Assembly (NCBI GenBank): GCA_018398765.1
Contig: JAHBMJ010005966.1
Coordinates: forward strand, 33,445-59,710
From: Chromera velia
Taxonomy: Eukaryota > Sar > Chromeraceae
DNA length: 26,266 nucleotides
Reading direction: 5' to 3'
The first letter of the stretch is position 1; every line of letters begins with the position of its first letter. The translations under genes and the position numbers were made by a program. The notes beneath the pieces were generated by a model that saw nothing but the letters and a program-made list of their open reading frames with translations, did not search any database and was not told the DNA's origin. Shown piece by piece: positions 1 to 10,179 of this stretch.

Positions 1-354
1 AATGACGCAGGGGGTCTCGAGGATGAGCCTCCTCCCGAGGGAGTCGTTCAGATTCTGCAAAGAGGAGACGAGTCAGACAGCAGTAACAATATTTGTACAA
101 GTTGGAAGAATCAGAACATTCAGAGGCTTTCATCGAGTGGGTGGGGAGACATTGGAAGCGAGTACGTGCGATGTTTTCCTCTTGTGCACCCATGCTATCA
201 GAGACGTGAGAAAAAACTGAGAAGAGCAGTGGGACGAAGAAAGCTGCCTGTGCCTGTAGATCGATCTTCTGTCCTCTCACACGTTGGGTGGAGTTCAGAC
301 GCTACAAAAAAGAGGGGGGGAGTGAGGGAGCACTTTGTCCCGGAAGGTCCCTGA
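1..354 (+). CDS. 3' part of an unidentified plus-strand gene, cut by the window edge
   Basis: Frame 1 is open from the first base to a TGA at 352-354, giving 117 residues. It begins NDAGGLEDEPPPEGVVQILQ, acidic and proline-rich, and becomes strongly basic after about residue 68 (REKKLRRAVGRRK). The first 80 or so residues look like real coding sequence by composition, and no ATG is needed because the gene enters from outside the window. Possible splice donors lie inside it: GTGGGG at 141 and GTAGAT at 256. The true exon may therefore stop before the TGA and continue in a downstream exon such as 796-1030. I recognise no domain. Strand and frame are moderately supported; the 3' end is uncertain. 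Confidence 0.42.
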   Translation, partial: NDAGGLEDEPPPEGVVQILQRGDESDSSNNICTSWKNQNIQRLSSSGWGDIGSEYVRCFPLVHPCYQRREKKLRRAVGRRKLPVPVDRSSVLSHVGWSSDATKKRGGVREHFVPEGP

Positions 355-795
355 GATGGAATTTGCCTTCAAGCTTTTGTCTCTCTCTTGTTACTCTCCC
401 TCGCCTGCCCACCTTTGCACAGAGGTAGGAGCTGAACCACGCAGCCCCAAAGGAGTCTCTTTCCTTGCAGAGTTGTGACAAAATCTGCAGAGACAAATCA
501 TTGCGCTTGCTTATGTTCTCAAAAGAGAGAGTTATAGAACGTGAGAGAATGGTCAGAGGACGGGAAAATACTTTCTGACCGCTCGAGGGTTTCACGCAAA
601 ATCAAACCAAAGGACTGTTTTGAAAGTCCTGCCCCCACATGCATCTGAAACATGACCAAACCGAGAACCGACCTGAGAAGTGAGTCCAACTCTCTGAAAG
701 AGGAGACACAAACTCTCGTCCCTCTCTCGGTTGACGTCCATTTCCGTCTCTTCTTTTTGAACACTGGCGTCTCCTGCTGTGTTTTCTCCGGGCAG

Positions 796-1030
796 CGAGA
801 TTCCAGACGGAGCCTTTCTGTTCTCACTCATTGTACAAGATATGTCTCCTGCACGGGCAGAGAAGAGAAAGAAGAACAGCACGAGTTCGAACGGGAGAGA
901 CAGGAGACACAAAGAAAACCGGGGAGACGGCGGAAGTTCCCAACTCACCTCTTCCTTTCCAATTTCTGCTCCACGGATCGACAAAGCAGATGTTCAATGG
1001 CGGGGTTCAACTTCTTCAGCAGTCAGGTGA
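796..1030 (+). CDS. Possible terminal exon, basic Ser/Arg/Lys-rich
   Basis: A pyrimidine-rich tract ending in CAG at 793-795 is followed by an open frame, entered in phase 2 (EIPDGAFLFSLIVQDM), that runs to TGA at 1028-1030. The middle is rich in Arg, Lys, Ser and Asn (residues such as RAEKRKKN and GRDRRHKENRG), as in disordered nuclear or RNA-binding tails. Its phase matches a donor at 141 in the upstream open frame, so both could belong to one gene. No family is recognised. Overlapping frames on both strands are also open here, so this is a weak call. Confidence 0.22.
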
Positions 1031-1548
1031 ACTGAAAGGAGGGCAATGAGGGCAATGAGATTGCAATATGTATGACTCACGTCACCATCGTTCTCAGCAA
1101 CTGAACGAGCAAAGCTGGCTGTGACCGTTTCGCTGCACGAGACTGTGAGAGAAGGCCCCGGGGGTTTAATAATTGCATGCGGAGCCTGCAGGGTCCCGGA
1201 AAGCCTGCAAACGGTATGCAAACGGTGCATGTGCATGGGGCACTTAACTTGAAAACTGCATGCGTACGCATATATTCATATATATATATATCCATGACGA
1301 AGGTCAGTCATTAATTGCACTGAGCCGGCTTAGCCCGGCTATCTCATTCCGCGAAGACTCCAATGAAACTGTCACGAGCTGTCAGCACCAGACTCCTGTG
1401 ACTGCTCCAACATTCAGCACATTGCCGACTCTGTTAACTAATAACGCTTGCAGTCACACAGTGCTTGTTCATTTCACACCGTGTTCAATTGTTGTAGAAA
1501 GAAATCGCTCTTCCCACGCATTGCCTAGCTGTCAACACACATGCAACG
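1031..1548. other. Intergenic region upstream of the secreted Cys-rich gene
   Basis: No convincing coding frame. It holds an AT dinucleotide run at about 1270-1291 and several TGCATG motifs (1204-1262). Any promoter for the gene starting at 1549 should lie here, but no TATA box or initiator can be assigned with confidence. Confidence 0.4.
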
Positions 1549-2640
1549 ATGCGTATGCTGTGTCCCTTTCTCTGTGCCTTTGTGTCTTCCTTGCCTTCTA
1601 TTGGGTCTTCTATGGAGGATCTAAAATTGCCTTTGGAGGGACTCACAAAAAACTTTAAAGACCTTGACCTCTCGAACCTCCCATCCGTGAAAGACTTCAA
1701 TGCTGGAGGCGTCAGGGCCCCCCTTGTGTTCGACGTGGACAACTGGGTGGAAGCAGGAAAGCCACTGAATCAGAACGAATGTGCAGCACTAATCATTCCA
1801 TGTGAGACAGATTCGGACTGTGAAGACTGTGACAAGGTCCAACGAACAGACAGATACCGTTGTTTGCAAAGGCAAGAGGACGACAACACCTTTCTTGCCA
1901 AGATCATTCCTTACGAAAAGATCTGCGCTCCTAACAGTTGGGACGACGGAAACGGTTTCCTTCTCGAACGCACAGAAGTGCAGCCACAGGACTTGGGCAG
2001 AGCTGACACCTCGAGAGCCTTTCAGCAGACTTATCTCCGACTTGGTTGGTAGGTCCGGTCGTGCATGTTGTTTCTATCAGGCGGCTGCTCTGGCACTGCG
2101 TTTGCCTCCTACACTCATGTCCCGTCTTCCTTAACCATTTGTTTGCGTATTGTGATAATGCACACGAATCTTGTTGGATCCTGAATGCACGTAGATGCCC
2201 TGCTGACTCGACACACCCCGCGCACAAGAACTATGCATAAATGTTCATCTAATGCATAGAAAACAACAGTGATGGGATCACTTCATGAGAAAAGGCACAA
2301 ACAAATCTCTCATCCTCTTGCAGGTCCCTGTTATCTGGGTGGAGTGGGGGACGACTGGTGTCCTGGTGAGAGCAAGTGCATGTCCCCCGACCCTGCAGAC
2401 GTGTTGTTTGGGGGCAGAGGGTTGTCTCCAGTTCCTGGGGGGTGCCTCTATCCTGCAGGAGTCCAGGGAGACTGCCCAACATGTGACGGGGAAAAGTGGG
2501 TCCCTCATGCTTGCATACACATGTAGAGACATCCATATGTCAATGAGCGCACAAGGAACGTGTGTGTGTGAGAGGGAGAGGGGCGGTAGGGGAAGGAGCA
2601 CGCTTTAACTGAAGATGGAGCCGCCTGACGTTCACAGGAG

Positions 2641-2684
<44 letters not shown>

Positions 2685-3561
2685 CACGCACACACGCACG
2701 CACGCACGCACGCACGCACGCACATGCACATCCTCTGAGAAAGAAAGAGACAGAGGGGGGGGGAAGAAGAAAAAGGAAGATCCAAAATGGAGAGAAGCGA
2801 TGAAAGAACGAAAGCGAAAAAGGGCGAAGCTGTGGAAAGAGAATACCAGAACTTTTGCCGGACCGATGCAACCTGCAGTGACGTCAAAGGAGATAAGCAG
2901 ATGGATGGCCCTCGCCAGTCTGCAGATTGAAAGAGGGATTTTCATTTCCCCCAAACAAACTCCGTGTAACGTTTTCTTTCGTTTTAGATGCGTACATGCA
3001 GGCCGGCATCAAGCATGCATGTTTGACAGTGATCATGCAAAGAGATATCATCGTACGCATCTGCATTGCAGGGAAAACTGTGAGTACGAGAAGGTTACCG
3101 CAAAGCTAGAAGGCGAGGACACGACGTACTGCCGCTCCAAGATCTACATTGACGAGGAAGAGGATCAGAGCGGTGAGGCTCAAATCAAGCAGACGCAAGG
3201 CGAGAGGGTGTGTGGAGATCTTTTGAATTCCGAAGCCTGTGAGGGTGCAGAGGCGTACACACAGGGGAATTGTTGTGGGGCGGGGGAGGCGCGTTTTCTG
3301 TGCACGCCTTCGAGCAAGGCCGTATTTGACATCCTGACTTTCTGTGGGGTGATGACGGGCAAGGGAGGGATGCTGCCCGGAGAGAAGGACAGTGAGGCCA
3401 CGAAGAAGATGTTCGAGATGACAAGCAGAGATCTGATCTGTGCACCGGAGGGAACCTTCGCGTCTCCTGCTTTCTTTGGGGATGACGGGATTGATATTGG
3501 GGCAGGGAAGGTGGCACCAGAAGTTGTGAAGCTGTGCGCAGTTTTAGGCTACAAGGCCTAG
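1549..3561 (+). CDS. Secreted cysteine-rich protein of unknown function, three exons
   Basis: Proposed exons are 1549-2044, 2324-2495 and 3072-3561, giving 385 residues. Phases match at both joins: phase 1 at intron 1 and phase 2 at intron 2 (donor GTGGGT at 2496, acceptor GCAG at 3068-3071). The ATG opens a short hydrophobic leader (MRMLCPFLCAFVSSLPSIGSS), consistent with a signal peptide. The mature part carries many cysteines, including a CETDSDCEDCD cluster near residue 85, CPTCDGEK at the end of exon 2, and GNCCGAGEARFLC in exon 3. Pairs like these suggest disulfide bonding in an extracellular or endomembrane setting, which is inference. No known domain is recognised. The first donor is the weak point: GTTGGT at 2045 keeps the frame, whereas the better-looking GTAGGT at 2049 does not. 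Intron 2 is inflated by a (CA)n array. Confidence 0.68.
2642..2724. repeat. (CA)n followed by (CGCA)n microsatellite
   Basis: About 55 bases of alternating CA with occasional CG interruptions pass into a clean CGCA tetranucleotide run at about 2695-2722. It lies inside intron 2 of the secreted Cys-rich gene. Antisense frames through it give only Cys/Val repeats and are not genes. Confidence 0.95.
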
Positions 3562-4667
3562 GAAGGCCACCACTGCAGGCAGATTTCTTCAACCGTTACC
3601 CCTCAGACCTAGTAGCGGACTGGAGACTGCATGCATTACGTCGGGGGCGTCTGACTTATTGGTGGGAGAACACACAGTAGTATCCACATGGAAGGGGCTG
3701 CCAGAGAGAGTATTATGAAACCATGTAACATGACTGAACAACCCTGTGGCATTGTCATTGGCACGCAGCGGTATGCGCTAGGGTATGCGTCCTTCATCCG
3801 ATCACATTCGCTACCTGCCGGCAGAAGTGCAAATTGAATTGGCGATGCTAGGGTAAGTGTTTGAGCTGCTGACAGGTCTTCAGGTCTAGCTTCAGGTAGG
3901 CTTTCGTTCTCTTTCTATTCCAGCTCTCAAGATAGAAAGCTGCTGTATTTATGGACCCCCTGAAAAGCATAGATTTCTCCACCGATCATGAGACCGGGAC
4001 AGTGACTCTAGATGTGACAGATACCTATGGATACCTATAATGATTCTACTACTGAGTCGTACTGACACATAAACCATAAATAAATATTTAAGCGTCAGCT
4101 CATTGATTATTATAAAAAATTTCTTTTGGGCTTTAGATAACACCTAGGGATTCACCTAGGAGCATACAGAGAAGGCCACTCCCCCCGTGGTAAAAGAAGA
4201 GTTCTAAGAAGAGTTACAAGAAAAAAGGCTGCCAAAGGAAAAAGAACAACTTTTCCCTACCTAACGTTAGAAGTATCCAGCTAGCTCTGGATATGGATGA
4301 CGATGGCGCGTCATCTAGCGTGTCATAGTTATAGTCATATATTAGTCATATAGGATAACACTATAGGGATAATACTAAGAGTTTCAAATTTGGTTTCGTA
4401 TTTTATCTTTCTATTCCACTGTAACATCTTATATGAAGCTACTTAGTTCACTTTATGCCAATAATATCATTAATTAGGTCTGTCTAATACCGTCTGTAGG
4501 AGTCTAAGTTAATAGTATTAAAATTATAATCTAGACTCAAATAGTAAAGAGACCGCAACCACTACAGGTAGTTACAGGCTAGGTAGAGCCTAAAGACTAC
4601 TTAGGCTAGGTCAGATCTAGACTCGGATATTTCTAGAGATATTTGCATATTCTAATCATTGAGACTC

Positions 4668-4668
<1 letters not shown>

Positions 4669-4700
<32 letters not shown>

Positions 4701-4725
4701 GAGCGAGCGAGCGATCGAGCAAGAG

Positions 4726-4767
<42 letters not shown>

Positions 4768-4818
4768 TGAACGAGCGAGCGAGAGAGAAAAAGAGAGAGA
4801 GAAAGAGAGAGCGAGAGG
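4669..4818. repeat. Imperfect (GA)n array
   Basis: About 150 bases of GA dinucleotide with GCGA and GAAA interruptions, set in AT-rich DNA. Frames through it encode only Arg/Glu or Ser/Leu low complexity and are not counted as genes. Confidence 0.95.
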
Positions 4819-5704
4819 AGAAAAAGATGAGAGCGATGGTTGTTGTTCTCTTCTCTCTGTTTCTATGCAAAGGGGGCCTCATCTTGAGTAGAAAAAAGGA
4901 AAAAGAAGACATCTAATAAGAAGAAAGAGAAGGGTTGCACTGCTTAGCCCAAATGCGGAAAGGAAAAAAGAAAGGTGAACCGATTAGAAGCTCAGTATGA
5001 AGGCCTAAGAACTTGAATGGACGGTTTGTGATCTCTTTCTTTTAGCAGATCTTTGTTTGTAATTGAGTCGCCAAACACTGAGTGCGGAATCAAAAAAGCA
5101 GAGAGTCCGACCTAACCAGAAGAGAGAGGAATATCAAAGCCCATCGCTCTTTTAAGAGAAAAGAATAAAAAAAAAATTTTTGCCTGCGGCGCAGTTGCTA
5201 CAAAATGCTTTTAAACTCTTTTATAAGCGATCATAGCATTCTTACAGCCTCTTGATAATTGTTTTTTTAAAAAATATATATAAAAAATATTGAAAAATAT
5301 ATATTTATTATCTATGTACTCAAACGTAACAATGTATTGCGATATCACTGTGTCAGTCTGTTACTTAACACCTAAAAAAAGAATGAATATCTTGTTTTCG
5401 TGTTTCAACCTGTCTAGACGTGGTTTCAGTATATATCTTTATATTATATCATGGGTTGAGTGATATAAATATCGATAAATATATATAATATAACCAGATC
5501 ATTATCCACAGATCATCGTGTAAACTCACTAGTGTCTTTATCTAGCCTTTAGTCTAGCCTTAGTAAGATGATTCATACGACGTGCCTTTTCTGGTTAAAA
5601 AAGAAGCGCAATGTGTAAAACATGTCACATGTAAAGGCTTAGGCCAGGTGTGCGCAATAAAGAAGTTATTAATTTTAAGTTAATTGAAAACTGGATTGAA
5701 AACG

Positions 5705-5782
5705 GCCTGGAAGAGATTCCAGGCGGGCCACGGGGTGTGGTCTGAGCCTCAGCGATGGGGCACACCCCCTTACCGTTTACGG
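5705..5782. other. Cluster of three GC-rich hairpins inside AT-rich DNA
   Basis: Three consecutive stem-loops can be read directly. The first pairs GCCTGGAA (5705-5712) with TTCCAGGC (5717-5724) across a GAGA loop. The second pairs GGGGTGTG (5732-5739) with CACACCCC (5761-5768) and carries an inner CTGA/TCAG pairing at 5742-5752. The third pairs CCGT (5773-5776) with ACGG (5779-5782). No tRNA A/B boxes and no hammerhead core were found. It could be a structured RNA or the terminal structure of a mobile element; function is unknown. Confidence 0.5.
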
Positions 5783-6134
5783 GGGCGACCTCTACAAGAC
5801 AAAACGGCGACAGTACTCAAAAACACCAATAAACTTTTGAATCACTTATCACTTATAAACTGAATTTGAAATGACTCTAATATCGGTCTAAACCACGATC
5901 AAATCCCCAGTCACATTCTAGATGACACATTCTTGATCATCTTTAAATTGCAGCTTGATTAACTTGATCAACCAAACGTCAAAGAGCTAGTAGTCTGCCA
6001 AACAGTAGGTCAAAGACTCGTGACAATTAAGGAGAGATACAAGGACTCAAGGAGTAGTAATTAGATGGTTGACGTGATGCCAGTGCTCCCCAGAAAAACT
6101 GCTGTGAGGTCGTCTTGTGACCCGCAGAGCATGC

Positions 6135-6407
6135 TCATAAATATGATATAGATCGAGGCATCATGTGATGCCAGGGCACAGCGCCAAAAAGGAGAACGAT
6201 GGTCGTTTGCAAGGACTGTGTAACAACTGGATTTGGACAAAGATTCTCCCTCGATCGTAAAGGACCAGTCTTCCGTTGGGAATAGTTTGCATCAGTCAGT
6301 ACGCTGACCAAGCTGGCGCATGCAGGGACATCAGCCGTAGACATGTCAAAAGAGGCAATACAGAGGGGCAGAACAAGTAAGAAAAAATTCAGAAGAGCAA
6401 AACACAT
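6135..6407 (-). CDS. Small secretory ORF or orphan first exon
   Basis: An ATG at 6407 opens a 90-residue frame beginning MCFALLNFFLLVLPLCIASF, a clear hydrophobic leader with a plausible cleavage site soon after. The remaining 70 residues contain three further cysteines and no recognised domain, and their composition becomes less protein-like towards the stop. One reading is a real short secreted protein. Another is a signal-peptide exon whose downstream exons, expected at lower coordinates, were lost or displaced by the AT-rich block ending near 5860. No convincing downstream exon was found. Confidence 0.35.
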   Translation of the reverse strand: MCFALLNFFLLVLPLCIASFDMSTADVPACASLVSVLTDANYSQRKTGPLRSRENLCPNPVVTQSLQTTIVLLFGAVPWHHMMPRSISYL

Positions 6408-6856
6408 TCCCCCTCTCAGAGAATACTGTCTCTGGTAATTCTCTTCGAAATGAGGAAAGCAAGAATTCCCTCATGCAACACCCACAGAAACAGACGACAG
6501 AGCCGCCCTCCAGGCAAGGTGCGAAAGGATCTTTCTTTCTTTATTTCTTTATCCCTCTCACTTTCTTTCAAGCTTGCTGCTATCTCGACTGTCATTCTAC
6601 CTGAGTCTGGCAGTTTTGGAATTAATTGCACAGGCGAGATGCAATCTTTTTGGTTCTCCTTAAATCCCCTCCTAGCTTCTCTCGCCCTTCACCTTCCTCT
6701 CCCGCTGCTCATCGCAAGAATTTACTGAAAACGCAGGGGAATGCCCTCAAATGAAATTCAGTGGCATGCATGCATGACGGGTGTTACGCTTTTGATCAAC
6801 GACCGACGCTCTCCGAGCTTCTCTCGATCCTCGTCTGTCTTGACTCGAATCAGCTT
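6408..6856. other. Intergenic spacer between two minus-strand genes
   Basis: It holds pyrimidine-rich tracts (6529-6572) and a GCATGCATGCATG run at 6766-6778. No convincing coding frame. The 3' untranslated region of the GAF/dioxygenase gene should lie at its right edge. Confidence 0.4.
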
Positions 6857-8821
6857 TCAAGAGCAGCAGAAGCTCGAGAGGGACCTCGGGGTACCCCCAT
6901 CGACTGCGTGGTCATCAAGAGGCGAACGCTCAGTGCAGGGGACTCTGCACATGACGAGGAGGACAGACCTCCACATGGGCTCACTTGGATCCTCCGGCTC
7001 TGGGTTGGAGGCGTCGTGCTTGAACTCACAGTCATCGAAGGTGATCGCTTGGAGGGGCTCCGTCAAAGTCACCTCAGCCAATCGCAAAGGGGCGAGATGG
7101 GCCTCGTCCTCCGAGACGAATCTGCGCGCGTGTACGTTCAGGGAAGGTGACCAGATACAGAGATAAACTTACATGCGGGTCATTCTGATCTATATGAAAG
7201 AAGCACTTGACAGGGAGTACACAAGAGATACTTGACATGATGGGGGACGAATTTGCAAATGGCGAGGACAATTAAGTGAACAGGTAACAGGTTAGGTAGC
7301 CTGTCTGTCCGTCCAAAGAAAAAAAGAAAAGACCGGATAGTTTGACAATCGAGAGAGAGAGAGAGAGATGACAGATGCGGAACAGAAATTGATGCATGCA
7401 GGTGTGAGACTTGTTTGTTTAAGAGAACGTCCACCGGATTTGTTGGTTGGGTGTGAGACAGTGACAACACCACTTCTGTCAAGCAACAGATTTTGCATGT
7501 GAATTTGATGACAACGCATGAATTTCCCACATGATTAATTTGATGAGGGCTTGATGAAAAAAGAAATACCCACCCACCGCTGTTTGCCGATGGGACAAGA
7601 GGAATGGTAGAGTGACGTTGTCGCAGTGCCTGCCTTCACGTTCTGCCGCCCCAACAGAATCACAGCGACTCGCATCGTGGAGTCTACATGAGTGCCTTCA
7701 TAGGTCGAGTAGGCTTGCGTGTGCAGAGCCCCCTCGTGATAGTTTCTCACTAGGACAGGATGCACCGCAATGTGTACCTGCGGGCCTAGTTCATGGTCCC
7801 AGACCTTCTCCAGTAGCACCTGGAGGATTCTCATGAGGCCAGGGTGGTGCCTTGTGGCGTCATCCAGCCGTGAGAACGGCCGTGGAGTGGACCGGAGGAG
7901 AACGTTGGCAGAGGGGTCGACCTGGAAGAACGGTTTGTGCAAGAGGGGCAGAATCGTACCGTCGCGATAGGCGTACCGCGCATATCCGACGTTGCGGAAG
8001 TGCGTGTAGGGTTCGATGTCTGGCTCCATGGTGTGGACGAAGGCCAGCACCTTGGAGCGGAAATCGTTCAAAGATTCATCGGCACCCCACACCTCTGGGT
8101 CCAGAATTGCGTAGCGGTGCTTCTTGAAGTGGGAGGCTGCGATTTCTAGAGGGTCCTCGGGGAGGGGAGGAAGGGCAGTGGGCTGCCTGATGACCGGAGT
8201 GTGAGTCACGTAGGACGCGACGTGCTGAAATAGCTCGGAGGCTGTAAGGACACCCCACAACTGACTAATCGCCTTCTCACGGTACGCGGGAGTGGGAGGC
8301 ACAGCCCAGATGTATGGGTGGGAATCAAAGGGGAGAAGTGGTTGTCCGGTGACCAGTTCAGAGAATGAATGTAGAGCAAAGAGAAACCTCCCCGCAGTCT
8401 GCAGACTCCCAATAACTGCCCCTTTCCAGTCAAGCCGTCTCCTCCCACAGCGATCTACACCCACAAACCCCACAATCGGGTGTCCTTCCTGTCCCTGCGC
8501 TGTGACAGGAACAAGCACAAGTTGAGAAATGTCCTCATCTGTCATCTCCTCCAATTCACGTGAGGCCGCTACGGGATCCAGTTCACTCTTGTCGTGAACT
8601 ACCACCCGGCGGCCGTGACGGATCTCAGAGCTGAATACCGGCAGATCGTCGCAAGTGATGCTCTCGAGCTTTTCCTGAAACGGGTCGGCTTCGGAGGTGG
8701 TGACTTCATGGGAGTTGTGTAGGTTGCATCCTCGGAAGTGAAAGACGTATGCACGATCCCCACTGGAGCTGCCCATCACATGCTGAAGCACTGCCTCAGT
8801 CGCTTCATCGAGACGGGCCAT
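6857..8821 (-). CDS. GAF domain - 2OG-Fe(II) dioxygenase (isoleucine-hydroxylase type) fusion, two exons
   Basis: Exons 8821-7578 and 7121-6857 join in phase 2 (donor GTGGGT, acceptor CGCGCAG) to give 502 residues. Residues 1-152 resemble a GAF domain: a DRAYVFHF strand, an NSHE segment, then LVLVPVTAQG and GFVGVD. Residues from about 225 to the end match the 2OG-Fe dioxygenase family typified by bacterial L-isoleucine dioxygenase. They contain a FFQVDPS...STPRPFSRL segment and the iron ligands H378 and D380 in EGTHVD, followed by LLGRQNVKAG. Exon 2 supplies the distal His (H450 in CEFKHDAS) and a possible 2-oxoglutarate-binding Arg (R466 in MWRSVLL). The family couples 2-oxoglutarate oxidation to hydroxylation of a free amino acid; the substrate here is unknown. 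GAF domains bind small ligands, so ligand-gated activity is an inference. The ATG at 8821 is the first in frame; a further 5' exon is not excluded. Confidence 0.82.
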
Positions 8822-9162
8822 TCTGATCGCACAGGTGCGGAATCGGTGCACGCCTACTGAACCGTTCGATCGGCACAACTTAAAGCGAAGCCGTCTTGGA
8901 ACTGATGAATGAAGGTGCGTGATGTTGAACTCATTGAAAAAACTCCATCATTGACTGCAACCAATTTATTCTTTTTCAAACCGTCTAGCTCCGACGACAT
9001 TTTCGGAGACTGCATGATGCACCGGTGGGCCGCATATGCAACTCCCGACGCGGCCCGCGGCCCGGCCCGCCGCGGCCCCGCGGCCGCCGGGGCCGCGCGC
9101 CGTTGCATGCATGAGCACTGCATGATCACGCGAATCAATCGAATCGCGAATCATTCAATGAT
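8822..9162. other. Upstream region of the GAF/dioxygenase gene with a GC-only island
   Basis: At about 9047-9102 nearly every base is G or C, built from repeated CGGCCCG/CCGCGG palindromic words, while both flanks are near average. The island lies about 230 bases upstream of the proposed ATG and next to TGCATGCATGAGCACTGCATG. It is probably promoter or 5' UTR. Antisense frames through it are Ala/Arg/Pro low complexity and are not called. Confidence 0.45.
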
Positions 9163-9440
9163 TGTGCGAAGTTCGGCCTTGGCAGCTCGAATTCTTAGGT
9201 ATCCCGCCGCCTCAATCGATCCAAAGGTCTGAAGCGTGCATTCTGAGCGCTAAAAGCAGAATTAAATACATGCAGGCGTACGAGATAAATAATTGCAGGT
9301 GCAGAGAAATCGATCCACAAACAGCAGATTGACAGATTCAAATGGCAGAATAGCAAACGGTCTAGATGATAGTCCTTCCGTATGATAGTGAAAGACATCC
9401 GGATGAGTGCATTATGACCAGTAGCTAGCCAGACTTTTCA
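9163..9440 (+). repeat. Left copy of the ~280-bp direct repeat
   Basis: 278 bases. By hand count it differs from the right copy at about 17 positions, roughly 94% identity, plus one 12-base indel. It includes AATTAAATACATGCAGG, a possible TATA-like core. The left junction abuts the upstream region of the GAF/dioxygenase gene. Confidence 0.9.
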
Positions 9441-10143
9441 GTGATGCTCATCCAGGCGGGCGAGACCCGTCTCCTTCAGTTGTCAGTCTGATTGCTTGCA
9501 GTCAGCTGAGCAGGGAGAACAAACAGTAGAATTGAATACGCAGAAAGAAAACTTGTTGGTAGGCTGTATGTAGTTCAGTCAAGCAGACATGCAGTGGCCA
9601 GGGGAGCAGTTTCTCGGTCAGACCCTTCGTGGGTAGAAAAAGCGAATGTGAACCGATACGCGGTATATGAGCTGGACAGTTGGGAGTGAAAGAAAAAAAG
9701 AGCAAGAGGCCCCACGGACACGAGCCTCTCCGTAGGAGGCAATTAGGTAAGAGTGAGCAGAGCTGGCTAGTTGTTCCCTGTATAGAGGAGCCGTGGAGGA
9801 ACCTTGCATCAGAAGTAAGAGAAAAGCGGTACCGGTGACCTGGACTCACATGGACTTTATGCAGAACAGTGAGTAAAAGGATGGTAGTAGTGGATATGGG
9901 ACAGCTTGGCAAGACTTAGTGAAACTGAGTTGCAGACGAGAGAGAGAAGAAGGGAAAGGGAGTCTGAATAGACTGAAATGTAGTAGACCGACAGTGCGAG
10001 AACAGGGACTCCGTGTTTATAGGCCAGGTGGTAGAGATGAAAAGGGGTACAAAGGGACCCGCCCTGCGACTACACTGATGATCAGCCCAACATTTCCAAC
10101 GACGTCCACTCCTACATACGAAATGTAGTTGTTTGTTAAGTTC

Positions 10144-10179
10144 TGAGAGAGAGAGAGACAGAGAGAGAAAGAGAGAGAG
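10144..10179. repeat. (GA)n microsatellite
   Basis: A short imperfect GA run within the interior of the putative LTR-type element. Confidence 0.9.

Larger units (their letters stand above)
3562..6134. other. Gene-free stretch, AT-rich from about 3950 to 5700
   Basis: No reading frame here looks protein-coding. Composition shifts from mixed to strongly AT-rich at about 3950 and back near 5700. Within it are CTAGG-type short repeats (4141-4160 and 4570-4610), a GATGACG/CGTCATC inverted repeat near 4295-4318, a (GA)n array (4669-4818), poly(A)/TATATA tracts (5165-5310) and a GC-rich hairpin cluster (5705-5782). The right margin resembles, in inverted orientation, a segment at 19668-19717. Decayed mobile DNA is the likeliest content; no transposase or reverse transcriptase is visible. 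Confidence 0.55.

Noticed and set aside
592-984. Minus-strand ORF with a hydrophobic stretch
   Set aside because: No ATG start, no splice context, and it competes with a more protein-like plus-strand frame over the same bases.
2505-2954. Cys/Val-rich ORFs over the (CA)n array
   Set aside because: They are translations of a dinucleotide repeat, with no protein-like flanks.
2800-3561. A single 253-residue plus-strand gene starting at the ATG at 2800
   Set aside because: The first 90 residues are Lys/Arg-rich and look like translated intron. The frame is better explained as exon 3 of the Cys-rich gene entered at 3072.
8822-8878. A start upstream of 8821 for the GAF/dioxygenase gene
   Set aside because: The frame is open for 19 more codons, but they hold no ATG (only a TTG), and the GAF homology begins after the ATG at 8821.
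9502-9912. A 136-residue minus-strand ORF in the putative LTR-type element
   Set aside because: No gag, protease, reverse transcriptase or integrase motif, and Leu/Ser/Pro-rich composition typical of random sequence.
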